NCBI GenBank assembly: GCA_022497155.1
Contig: MU385727.1
Span: 310,001-374,000 of the forward strand
Length of the DNA stretch: 64,000 nt
DNA from: Whalleya microplaca
Taxonomy: Eukaryota; Ascomycota; Sordariomycetes; Xylariales; Xylariaceae
Reading direction: 5' to 3'
The notes below the pieces were generated by a model. That model was given only the letters and a program-made list of their open reading frames with translations. It was not told where the DNA came from and ran no database searches. The position numbers were made by a program, and so were the translations under genes. Positions 34,228-42,968 of this stretch are shown in pieces (position 1 is the stretch's first letter; each line of letters starts with the position of its first letter).

Positions 34228-35374
34228 CTTGAATAGTCGACCCGGGTACGGGTGTGGGCGTTCTCGATCGTTCGATCGTTTGTCGGGAGGAAGAAGATGC
34301 TGGACCTAACAATGAATACCTAGAGGTCGATGATGTTCGCGTGGTATGCGCGCCCAGTCTCAAACTCGACAGGTAGTAAGGGGATGGCAAGGGAACAGAT
34401 GATGGATGGTGGGGTGTGATGGTTCGTTCCGTTCAAGGTCTTGTCGATATGGGGCGATAGTATGTACGGCTTATGTATGAAGGAGTTGGTGGAGTTGGTG
34501 GGTGGGCGGTAGTCGAGTGGGAGGGAATACGGGGAGTGGGAAAGTCAACAAATAGGGTCACAGGTGTGTCTTTGTACCTAAGAAAGTAGCTAAGATGGCT
34601 AGGTTACAATCAGGCGAATGATCAATCGGAAACACGGGTCCAGTGGTTGTTGTTTGCCTTGAAAGAAGCTGGCTGAAGCTGAAGGATGGGCAATTCACCT
34701 GAAATGGTAGAAGAGAGGGTAGAATGGCTAATAAAATGGATGTTGTTCGGTCCCAAGTTACATGTACAGCACAGTTTTACAGCTACCGTGCTACGACATA
34801 CGGCACGACGTACGGCACGACGTACCTCTGATGGCGCTGAGAGTGGGGGATGACGTAGGGCTGTAGCTAACCTAATTGGATTCTAGTTTCGATGGGATAT
34901 CCATGTAATTATGTACCTAATGCTACATGTAGGTAAGGTAGGTACTATGCTGGGGAATGTAGCTGGGTGGGCAACTGCAGACGTTGTCCAACTGCCAATT
35001 GGCAATTGCAAATGACCAGCTACATGTACACCTTTTGAAGGGAAAGAGACAGGTATCCATACCTATGCATCTATCGGATGGATACCTATTCTTTGGTGGG
35101 TAGGCGAAGCCTAAGAATCCACACCTCTCCCTCTCAACTGATAATATGTAACACAATTGCGTGTAATAAAAAGCGTGCGGCTGTCAGCTTATTAGCTTAG
35201 GTAGGCTTCAATTCTTAGTACAGATGTATCCGATAAATTGGAAGTCTTGTGCATTGTGCAACAGCCCCTTCAGCATCAGACCGACGTCATAACCAGCAGT
35301 TCTCCCAGTTTCTCCAATTCGCGTCTCGAGAGCCCCCCGCTCGCTCTCGCGTGAAGGAGACCCTTAGGTATAAT
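34228..35374. other. Intergenic region with short repeats
   Basis: No gene is seen. It holds the promoter and leader of the minus-strand gene to the left and the 3' flank of the Dabb gene to the right. TACATGTAGGTA-type words recur around 34900-35060. A 12-bp direct repeat is listed separately. Confidence 0.5.
34801..34824. repeat. Tandem 12-bp repeat
   Basis: The unit CGGCACGACGTA occurs twice in tandem, with related partial units on both sides (34792-34830). It lies about 570 bp upstream of the start of the minus-strand gene at 34227, so it could be a promoter element. Confidence 0.6.
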
Positions 35375-35876
35375 CTAGAACACGCCGGGAGTGAAGTCGA
35401 GGACCTGGTGCTTCTCGATGATGTCCCCGATGCCCGCGACGAAGGCGAGATGAGCCGGGTCCTTCTCCAGGTAGTACTTGCGATCGTCCTCGTTGTCGAA
35501 CTGGAAGATGAAGGGGTGCGTCATGCCATCCTGTTACCACGTTTTGTCAAGTTTAGGTATGTATGTAGGTAATGTAGGTATAGAGGTATGGATACTGGCG
35601 ACGTCAACGAGGGAGAAAAACGAGCACGGCCTCACCTGGAAGCCCTCAGGGCTGTTGTCCCGCCCTCCGCCAATGACTTTCACGTAGGGCTGCTGGCTCG
35701 TGGGGTGGATGCAGTTTGCTCCCAGTGCAAGCATCCGATTGCAGGCCTAAGAATAAGAATCGGTTAAGTTATATGATCATTGGGAGTGCTAGCGATGGTC
35801 AGTGCCTTACAGCTTCGATCTCCTCGGAAGGGATGAGGCTCTTGAATTTGAACAGAACGATATGGTAAATAGTCAT
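35375..35876 (-). CDS. Stress-responsive A/B-barrel (Dabb) domain protein
   Basis: Three minus-strand exons (35811-35876, 35636-35746, 35375-35530), all in phase 0, give a 110-residue protein. It begins MTIYHIVLFKFKS, the usual first strand of a dimeric alpha/beta barrel. QQPYVKVIGGGRDNSPEGFQ and GMTHPFIFQFDNEDDRKYYLEKDPAHLAF follow, and it ends QVLDFTPGVF. These are characteristic of the Dabb family, and the length is the usual one. Dabb proteins are small dimers. Most fungal members have no proven function, but some relatives are cyclases or decarboxylases in polyketide pathways. There is no polyketide synthase here, so a housekeeping or stress role is as likely. Confidence 0.92.
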
Positions 35877-36879
35877 TATGGCTGTAGTTGTCTCCTAGTA
35901 CTTGTGATGTAATTGTTTCGATGGAGGTTGGCTGCCTGTGCTCACGTGTGGTCGTGATGGCCTGTAGATGTGATTAATAATACATCTCATCCTAGGTAAC
36001 ATTTTTGGCGAGTTCTCCGCATCATCAGCGGTATTACATGCGTAGGCGTGTGGAAGGATCCTCGCGACTCATGTTGTACCTGACGATTGTACTGCCCGAG
36101 AGAAACGATTGTCATTCGGTAGACTAGTTGCTTTTATTCTATGAATATGGATATTGAAATTTACTAAGAATCTAGAGGTTTAAGAAGTATATAGGGGACT
36201 ACGACCTATTTATGAGATCTGAAGTCTTCGTCTTTAGTGAGCACAATCCAGATAGAAATATCAATTCCAATATACGGTATTTAGTATCAGTTTTATTGGC
36301 CAATCGCTTTAAATTAGAACACCGCGTGGTACCGTTCCCAGTTAGGTAGGTGATGTAGACAGATGCGGTACCTACATGGTTGTGGACCCTTGCATAAGGA
36401 ATTCTTGATGGCAACATACCGCGATATCTTACCTCACACGTCCGGACACCCGTGTTGGTGCGGCGAAGCGCTTCCTGTCGCAAAGCCGATGGCGCCGTAA
36501 GAACTATTGCGCCTAGCTTGTGACATGACTAGCGTAGCTATTGAGGTAACAAGACATCGCTGATATTGTCTTGTCTCAGCGCTTAAGGGCGTCTGGGCAT
36601 GTGTATTGGCTCGCTGTATGTCGCAGCTGAATAACGCCGTACGTATGAGCCAATCGCAACTTAATCAATGTTGCACCATGGAGCAGCTTTCGCAGGCAGG
36701 CAGTCGGGAATATGCAATGCCGACAGACTGCCAGATCAGGGGTTAGTCGCTGATGCGCGCATGTCGCAGCCTTGCTGCTGTTGGATGGCACGGTGGGGTT
36801 CTTTCTCAAATAGCTATAATTCATAGTAAGCTGTCCCTGGAGGATTCGAAGAGGTTGTCCAACCGGATTTCGTAACATC
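35877..36879. other. Intergenic, no gene
   Basis: Divergent promoters of the Dabb gene (minus) and the FAD oxidoreductase gene (plus) share this 1-kb space. Short open frames on the minus strand (36199-36483 and 36576-36902) lack recognisable features. Confidence 0.5.
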
Positions 36880-38391
36880 ATGCTTATTGCATCCGGCGGC
36901 AATTTGCGCAGCCTTTCCCCTAGGGGGGCGAGTCAGGAAATCCTGCGGTTCGATGCGCCAGATCTACTCCAACTAGTAGAGACATGTCCCGATATCCGTA
37001 TATATACCAAGTCAACCCTTTATTTTCCGGCATTATGTAGGGTGACTAGCGCGAACACCGATACGGTGCCCCTGGCCTTGGTACGGCCTTCAAACGAAAC
37101 TGAAATATCAGCTACTGTACGTCTGTGCTCCGATCTGGGGCTTAAGTTAGCGATTCGGACTGGCGGGAATGATGTCGGGGACCGTTGCCGCGTCGACGGC
37201 GGCGTCGTGATTGACATGCGTTCTGTCGACTCTATCACAATATCCCCAGACGGAACATCGGCTCATGTTGGAGGTGGTGTCACCTCTGGGAAGCTGTTGA
37301 AGTTCTTGGATCATTACCAGCTGGATACGCCTTGTGGTTGGGGCAAACAGGTTGGCTACGCCGCATGGGCATGTGGAGGCGGGTACGGAGTTGAAGCGGG
37401 TATGCGCGGACTCGGCGTAGACCAGATACTCGGTGGCAGGATTGTCAGCGCGAGTGGGGAGGTAATTATCGCTGGCCCCGACGGAGATGCGGATGCATAT
37501 TGGGCCTTACGAGGCGGGGGCGCCGGCATTATCGGCGTGGTGAGCGAGTTGACGATCAAAGTCTACCCCAAGCCAAGAGTATACGCTGGTTTTGTCGTGT
37601 TTCCATTAGCGGAGGCCGAGATGGTGCTTGGTAATTTCTCCTATTTATTCGCCGACTACACGGGTGCGTCGGAAACTTTCCCAGACAACTTCGCTGGTGA
37701 GATATTCATCATCGACTCGCCCGGATCAGGTGGCTTAATCAACCACTTCTTCTGGTGGGAATTGGAAGGCGATGCGGGCGACTTGCCCGAGGCTGAGCTG
37801 TATCTTGAGAGAATCAAGCAATTCGGCACCGTGCTCGCCGAGACTGTTTATGAAAGTAAGCCAGAGAGATCGAGCTCTAACGAACTCGCTAATGCTTCAG
37901 CAGCCACACCATACGAGTTTCTCTACTCTGTCGAAAACCCCATGACGCAGACACGTCTAGCTTCCAGCTTGGCCTCCTGCAATATACCCGGCTTCTCACC
38001 CGAGATAGGTGCTATTCTGGCTCGACATCCGCTGCCGACCAGCGCCTCGGCCATCGCGTTACATAACTGCCACGGAGCGGGCGCGAAGCCAGACGCAAGC
38101 GCGGCATTCGCTCATCGCACGCGCCATTTGTGCATCGGTATCACCGGCATGTGTCCTTATTACGACGAGACGGAGCGGAAGGCCATTGAAATATGGTCGC
38201 AAGCAGTGCTGAACGATATTCAGGAGGCCGGCTTAGCGCTGGACGCGAAATACGTAAACTTCACGCCGCCTCAGAAGGACGACGGTATCTTGTACTTTGG
38301 AGAGGATGGCGTGCGGAGAATGAAGGAAATAAAACAGAGACTAGATCCTGGAGGATTGTTTGCTAGATGGACGCCTGACCTTGAGATGTAG
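36880..38391 (+). CDS. FAD-linked (PCMH/BBE-type) oxidoreductase
   Basis: A single exon gives 503 residues with no signal peptide, so the protein is probably cytosolic. The PCMH-type FAD domain is readable: PLALVRPSNETEISATV, RTGGNDVGDR at residues 93-102, GGVVIDMRSVDSITI, AHVGGG, CGWGKQVGYAAWACGGGYG at 152-170, LRGGGAGIIGVVSELTIKV. The C-terminal BBE-like segment ends YVNFTPP ... LDPGGLFARW. In most relatives the RSGGH histidine forms a covalent bond to FAD and a cysteine three residues before the VG pair forms a second. Here the histidine is N97 and the aligned cysteine position is G155, so FAD is probably bound non-covalently. Such enzymes oxidise alcohols, sugars or secondary metabolites. 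The substrate is unknown. It is intronless between two multi-exon neighbourhoods. Confidence 0.92.
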   Translation: MLIASGGNLRSLSPRGASQEILRFDAPDLLQLVETCPDIRIYTKSTLYFPALCRVTSANTDTVPLALVRPSNETEISATVRLCSDLGLKLAIRTGGNDVGDRCRVDGGVVIDMRSVDSITISPDGTSAHVGGGVTSGKLLKFLDHYQLDTPCGWGKQVGYAAWACGGGYGVEAGMRGLGVDQILGGRIVSASGEVIIAGPDGDADAYWALRGGGAGIIGVVSELTIKVYPKPRVYAGFVVFPLAEAEMVLGNFSYLFADYTGASETFPDNFAGEIFIIDSPGSGGLINHFFWWELEGDAGDLPEAELYLERIKQFGTVLAETVYESKPERSSSNELANASAATPYEFLYSVENPMTQTRLASSLASCNIPGFSPEIGAILARHPLPTSASAIALHNCHGAGAKPDASAAFAHRTRHLCIGITGMCPYYDETERKAIEIWSQAVLNDIQEAGLALDAKYVNFTPPQKDDGILYFGEDGVRRMKEIKQRLDPGGLFARWTPDLEM

Positions 38392-38660
38392 ATACATGTA
38401 AGGGGTAAAGAGCGATGTGTAATATTCCTGTGAGAAAATATGTTTTACATAGATATTCGCATATTCAATTTAATGTTGTGTATGTATGCACTTATACGAC
38501 ACATACTGCTTAGCCGATCAATTCGCGGGCGGTGGCAACATCCTTGTCTTAAATCCGAACAACTTCATCTTATTAGTCGGAGAACCTGGCAAGCGATCGT
38601 TCGTACATACAGACAAGGAGGACCATTTGTGGTTGCCAGGATCATATTGGTAATACCGCC

Positions 38661-39659
38661 ATGAGACAGGTTGATCCTGCGGAGGATGAAGAGCTGGGAG
38701 AGCTAGAGGACAAAACCGAGGCGCTCACTCTCCGCTCAAAAAGAACCGAACGGGCCCAGAAGAAGCAGATAAGGCGGGCACGAAAAGCAACTCGTCAGCC
38801 TCAGGATTTCTTAAGCCTTCCTTATGAGCTCGTACTAGACATCTTGTCTTTTCTCCAACCAAGCGATATTTTCAATCTGCAACGAGTCAACAGGGCTTTC
38901 CATGGATTCATCCTCCAAGAAGAGGAAAGGATCGCGAGGGCAATCGCGAGCTGGCGATACGTCTGCCTGGATAAATGCTTCCGGCGGCCTGTCCTCATGG
39001 AGAATGTAGACGAAACCATCCATTCTTCTCTCCAGTGTACGGAGCGCCAGGAGCTTCTAACCATCCATAAGAAGCCTTATCAACATGTTCTCGCTCCTGA
39101 TCCAGCCGAGATCTGCACATGCCTGACCTGCATGTTGCGGTGGTCGGCTCTCTGCCTGATCGTCGACTTCGCCCACTGGCAGCACAACCTGGACACCGGC
39201 GAGCCCATCCCCATCATTCCGCGAGGGCGATCTCCCGAATGGAACCAAGCCCTGATCGTAGCCAACGCGGGCATCGTGCGGAAGGCGTTGCGCAGTCCGC
39301 TGTGGCATGCACGCCTGCTGGAGGCTCATCTGGACTCGACCTCGAGGTCTATAACTCGACATGCCGCGAACAAGGGAAACAAGCGCCGGCGTTTTCGCAT
39401 GTCGAGGGAGGAGATGGAGTCGGGCACGGACGCGTTTCTCGAGCGGAGCGGCCCGCCGAGCTTCGACTTTCCGTTTCATCGCGATAATTACTACATGCTG
39501 GAGGCTTACCTCCCGAATAGAGGGTGGAGTGCCGAACTGGAGAGGTGGCTGTACTTACCAGACGAACAGCATGATAGGGATATCGAGTTCGTCGTCAGGT
39601 GGGCGGAGAGACGTCGCAACGCGGCGCTCGAGCAGGGTAAAACTGCCAAGACAGCATAG
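38661..39659 (+). CDS. F-box protein
   Basis: A single exon gives 332 residues. A basic, charged leader (residues 1-48) precedes a clear F-box at about 50-88 (FLSLPYELVLDILSFLQPSDIF... QRVNRAFHGF). A conserved fungal block then follows with CTCLTCMLRWSALCLIVDFAHWQ and the GEPIPIIPRGRSPEWN segment, and a C-terminal NYYMLEAYLPNRGW...WLYLPDEQHDRDIEFV. F-box proteins link substrates to the SCF ubiquitin ligase through Skp1. The target is unknown. The C-terminal block is shared by a family of ascomycete F-box proteins. Confidence 0.9.
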   Translation: MRQVDPAEDEELGELEDKTEALTLRSKRTERAQKKQIRRARKATRQPQDFLSLPYELVLDILSFLQPSDIFNLQRVNRAFHGFILQEEERIARAIASWRYVCLDKCFRRPVLMENVDETIHSSLQCTERQELLTIHKKPYQHVLAPDPAEICTCLTCMLRWSALCLIVDFAHWQHNLDTGEPIPIIPRGRSPEWNQALIVANAGIVRKALRSPLWHARLLEAHLDSTSRSITRHAANKGNKRRRFRMSREEMESGTDAFLERSGPPSFDFPFHRDNYYMLEAYLPNRGWSAELERWLYLPDEQHDRDIEFVVRWAERRRNAALEQGKTAKTA

Positions 39660-39724
39660 TATGGCACTGCATTCTGTGATATATCTATACAGAAATGAGA
39701 GTATTTTTGGAAGCTTCAAGATCG

Positions 39725-39726
<2 letters not shown>

Positions 39727-39782
<56 letters not shown>
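39727..39782. repeat. 56-bp T homopolymer
   Basis: An uninterrupted run of about 56 T follows ATCGGG in the 347-bp gap between the F-box gene and the CaaX gene. No target duplication or retroposed body was found beside it. It may be a mononucleotide microsatellite or a sequencing or assembly artefact. Nothing else is seen between 39660 and 40006. Confidence 0.8.
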
Positions 39783-39783
<1 letters not shown>

Positions 39784-40006
39784 AGAAATTCATCGATTAA
39801 ACTAACTGGGGAGAGCAAGATACGGAAGAATGCCTTGAAGGCCGCCTACCACCGAATTCTCATCCCAACAAACTCCAAAACTTGAAGACATTCGAAAGAC
39901 ATCATTCGACCTCGGTAATCATCCAATCTTGCTATTTACCTCAGCCGATGTCCCGTGCATCCTCTGACAGCTTTACTCCTGCGGCTGTGTCCCTGCAGCG
40001 CACATA

Positions 40007-40924
40007 TCATAGTATGACGCATTTTGGGCGTGCTGCGGCACGGGAACCCCCGTGATGGGAGCTCCCATGATAGGAACTTCCATGATAGGAACTTCCATGA
40101 TGGGAACTTCCATGATGGGAACTTCCATGATGGGTGCTTCCATGATGGGTGCTTCCATGATGTGTGCTTCCATGATGGGTACTACCATGATGGGTACTTC
40201 CATGATGGGTACTTCCATGATGCTTGTGCCGATGATGACGTTTCTTATGCTTCCTACGATGTGTACTGGCTTCTGTCGGCTCACTTTCATATGTTACACT
40301 ACCAACAGACCGCGGTTGGGGTGTACTCGCGTAGGTCCCCGGGTAGGATATTGTCTCTTCCGCAGTAGTGTACTCGTTTGTATGATACGAAGGCGGTGGG
40401 TCAGACACGGCCCCGGCCCCGCCCCTTGTTACTGCCTCGGCCCCGCCCCTTGCTACGGCCCCGGCCATGGCAGCCTGGGCCTGGGACTCTGCAGCTGCCG
40501 TTGCAGCTGCCGCTTGAGCTTGAGCTTCTTGATCCGCCAGGTATTGTGGGCTGACACGGTACTGGCCAACACATCTGTCATAAGAACTTGAGAAAAGAAG
40601 GTCATTTTGGCATGATCCATCGCACCGCACAGGGGACAATGGCGGAAACACAGGGGACGCATTCCTCTCGACAAGTCCTTGCTCAGGAATCGCTGGTAGG
40701 GGCCCGGTCAGATATTGTAACGGATTCTCGGCCTGCTGATCTCGGTCATAGTACCGATATGGATCGCTTCCATCTGCCGGTCTTCTAACCAATGTCCGGA
40801 CAAGGGGAGCCTCCTCTTCCTGTGGGTGGTTCGCAGGGGCGTTGTTGTAGCCAGAAGGCATCTGACTGTCGTTGCGCCACCGGTCGATGGCCTGGTCGGT
40901 ATGTCGGCGCTGAGCTCCTGACAT
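40007..40924 (-). CDS. His-rich tandem-repeat protein with C-terminal CaaX box
   Basis: A single exon gives 305 residues from the ATG at 40924, whose context CACCATGTC is better than that of an in-frame ATG 33 bases upstream. The N-terminal half is hydrophilic with RRHTDQAIDRWRNDSQ and PYRYYDRDQQAENPLQYLTG. The middle is alanine- and glutamine-rich (QAQAAAATAAA) with a degenerate ARGGAEAV/TRGGAGAV repeat. A basic His-Lys block (HRRKHKKRHHRHKHHG) then leads into about eleven copies of the five-residue unit HHGST/S. The last four residues are CVIL, a textbook CaaX motif with L at the end, predicting geranylgeranylation and membrane attachment. No enzyme domain is seen. It may bind metal or RNA at a membrane. 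The reading frame, not a shifted one, gives the CaaX end, which argues that it is a real gene. Confidence 0.82.
   Translation of the reverse strand: MSGAQRRHTDQAIDRWRNDSQMPSGYNNAPANHPQEEEAPLVRTLVRRPADGSDPYRYYDRDQQAENPLQYLTGPLPAIPEQGLVERNASPVFPPLSPVRCDGSCQNDLLFSSSYDRCVGQYRVSPQYLADQEAQAQAAAATAAAESQAQAAMAGAVARGGAEAVTRGGAGAVSDPPPSYHTNEYTTAEETISYPGTYASTPQPRSVGSVTYESEPTEASTHRRKHKKRHHRHKHHGSTHHGSTHHGSTHHGSTHHGSTHHGSTHHGSSHHGSSHHGSSYHGSSYHGSSHHGGSRAAARPKCVIL
40066..40215. repeat. 15-bp coding minisatellite
   Basis: Ten consecutive 15-bp units of the form CATGATGGGAACTTC, with T/C and A/G variants, run without break. A related unit lies on each side. On the minus strand each encodes one HHGST/S unit of the CaaX protein, so copy-number change keeps the frame. 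Confidence 0.95.
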
Positions 40925-42230
40925 GGTGACAGCTAAGTTGGGATGTATCCCATCCAAAGTGCCCTAGCAGGGCTTAGTAGTGTGAATAATTATTGCTTCC
41001 TAGCAATAATCAATATGTTCTGTTGATGAATATTGTTAGCGGGGTGGTTAAGTTGGGATCAAATGCTGCATTTCACATCGGCATTTAGTAGACAGCCATG
41101 ATACATGTGCGACTGAATGACGAGTACCACGAAAGATTATCATGAATCAGACCTCCAGCTCATTCAGATTCAGTTAACGCCAATCGATGGTATAGTCACA
41201 AGGGAAGAACTTGCGTCGTTTGCAGACGCTACTGACTGTTTGACTACCTGAAGCACAACCTATAATATGTATACATGCCGCTAGTGCTCAGGCGTATGGA
41301 CACGTACTCAACGTTTGCGGTCATTAATCAGTCTCGAGTCAAGTCCTTGTACACAACCAGTGAATGTATCAAATGAATTCCAGCTCATGTAATCTTGCTT
41401 AATAAAAAGAATAATCATAATAATACAAAAAAAAAACCTTGGTGGTCTTGCTTCCTTTGCTTGAGTTGCTGATATTTCCTACTGATTACAATTGCTTGGT
41501 GGCTAATAAACTATCAATTCTGTCAATTTGAAGACTTCTCGCCAAAAGTCATCTATCACGATAGGGGTAGTTGATATAGACCCCCTTTCTCACGAGGGCT
41601 TACTGCTTGGAAAGCATCTTCCTAATATCTGCGAGGATATCGCTTATAACCATTACAAGTTGACAGGGTATTTACTATCATGGCATCATCCGAATTATGG
41701 CCACACACAAGATAACTGTGATATGATGCATTATAGCAAACTGAGTAAAGAGGCGTACAAACACGATAACAGTCATCCTTGAGCAACGATCATAGCACAG
41801 GGCGCATGGTGGCTGGCAACTGATCATCAAATGTAGTAGGAAGTTGCCACCAGAAGTCGCTTATATAGAAATGGTCAATAACCCTAAGATATTTAAGCAC
41901 ATGTCACGTATTTGAAAGTAAAACTTGGTTGAGGTTGTTACATATGCTTCATTAAGCTACATAGGGAATAAAACAACGCAGCAACAATACAAAAGAGAGA
42001 GGCAAAGGGCTGTTCAAGGGTGGTAATGTCCGAGCTCTCTCGAAGGCAAACTCCAATACGTAACAATGTTACTCGGCTGTCGTCCATTTACAACCTTCGT
42101 AGTTGCTCAGCCGATGCCCTATGCACCACTCTCTGCCCATAACCATATCCAACAAAAGTCAAACTAGTGCCATGCTGCTTCTCTGCTGTGAGAAGTATAT
42201 CACGGAGCACTATTGGCCCCTGGAGATCCT
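40925..42230. other. Intergenic between the two His-rich genes
   Basis: No gene is seen. The left part is the promoter of the CaaX gene with a perfect inverted repeat. A frame at 41528-41782 has no recognised features. The right part is the 3' flank of the second His-rich gene. Confidence 0.5.
40989..41010. promoter_or_regulatory. Inverted repeat upstream of the CaaX gene (candidate operator)
   Basis: ATTATTGCT (40989-40997) and AGCAATAAT (41002-41010) are exact reverse complements with a 4-bp spacer. They lie 65-86 bp upstream of the start codon at 40924. The shape suggests a site for a dimeric regulator or a leader hairpin. Both are inference. Confidence 0.4.
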
Positions 42231-42968
42231 CTAGCGATGGTGATGTCTGTGGCTATCACCATGACCTCCATGTCTACCGTGACCTCCATGGCCGTGACCA
42301 TATCCTCCATGGCCGTGACCATGACCATGACCATAGCCATGGCCGTGACCGTGACCACCGTAGCCTCCGTAACCTCCGTGTCCTTCGTGTCGATGATGAT
42401 CATTATATCTTAGTCTGCCTGGCTCGGGTTCAGGATCGTACTCAGGTACGTTGAAGGGAGGCGGTCCATCAAAACTCCTGCGACGCCCAGGCCAGACGTC
42501 CGTGTTCGCAGGAGAATGACGCCCGGGCTCTCTGCGCGGAGGCGGAGGCGGTTGTCGAGAGCTAGTAGCATATCCAGGAGCCTGCTGCGAACGGTAACCT
42601 GGCTCACGTCGGGAATTCCCACCATAGCCGTTCGTGGTAGCCCTGGTATCACGTGCCACCTGTGGCGCCAAGGGGCTTCTTGGCCTCGGGCTCCGGTGTC
42701 TATGGGTAGAATGCCGGCGAGCCGGTTGGTACTGGCGATCATCCGCGCGACGGGAACTGGCGCGGTTCCGATCGGTGTCCCTTTCAGTGCCCCGCCTGTA
42801 ATCAGAACGACGGCTTGGACGGGAATTGCGTACAATCCGCTCGTCATCTGAGGACTCCTCAGTGACCCAGATGATTGCAAGCGGCTGCTGTCCATCATTC
42901 CGGTAATCATCAATAACGTCTCGGGTATACCCTGCGTCTTGGGTGTATCGGGGTTGATAATAAGACAT
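42231..42968 (-). CDS. Gly/His-rich low-complexity protein
   Basis: A single exon gives 245 residues. It begins MSYYQPRYTQDAGYTRDVID, continues with Arg/Ser/Asp-rich sequence (RRSDYRRGTERDTDRNRASSRR), then proline- and arginine-rich stretches (QPPPPPRREPGRHSP). It ends in about 50 residues of GHGHGYGHGHGHGHGG-type repeats closing in HRHHHR. There is no membrane segment, signal or CaaX motif. It shares the His-rich C-terminus, single-exon structure, strand and size class with the gene at 40007-40924, and the pair may be diverged tandem relatives. RNA-binding, metal-binding or condensate-forming roles are possible but unproven. Confidence 0.72.
   Translation of the reverse strand: MSYYQPRYTQDAGYTRDVIDDYRNDGQQPLAIIWVTEESSDDERIVRNSRPSRRSDYRRGTERDTDRNRASSRRADDRQYQPARRHSTHRHRSPRPRSPLAPQVARDTRATTNGYGGNSRREPGYRSQQAPGYATSSRQPPPPPRREPGRHSPANTDVWPGRRRSFDGPPPFNVPEYDPEPEPGRLRYNDHHRHEGHGGYGGYGGHGHGHGYGHGHGHGHGGYGHGHGGHGRHGGHGDSHRHHHR

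Noticed and set aside
39173..39487. Plus- and minus-strand alternative frames across the second half of the F-box gene
   Set aside because: They are GC-rich shadow frames. The F-box gene's own frame carries the conserved fungal block.
40066..40215. Possible CRISPR-like array of regularly spaced repeats
   Set aside because: Units are contiguous 15-bp tandem copies without spacers, in a eukaryotic coding region.
39973..40290. Minus-strand frame of repeated MEVPI units
   Set aside because: It is a shifted reading of the 15-bp minisatellite inside the CaaX gene. The 305-residue frame is longer and has non-repeat content.
41528..41782. 84-codon frame between the two His-rich genes
   Set aside because: It shows no recognisable motif, no signal peptide and no codon pattern that distinguishes it from chance.
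42167..42454. Plus-strand His/Asp-rich and Met/Thr-rich frames over the repeat
   Set aside because: They are antisense readings of the Gly/His repeat tract of the minus-strand gene at 42231-42968.
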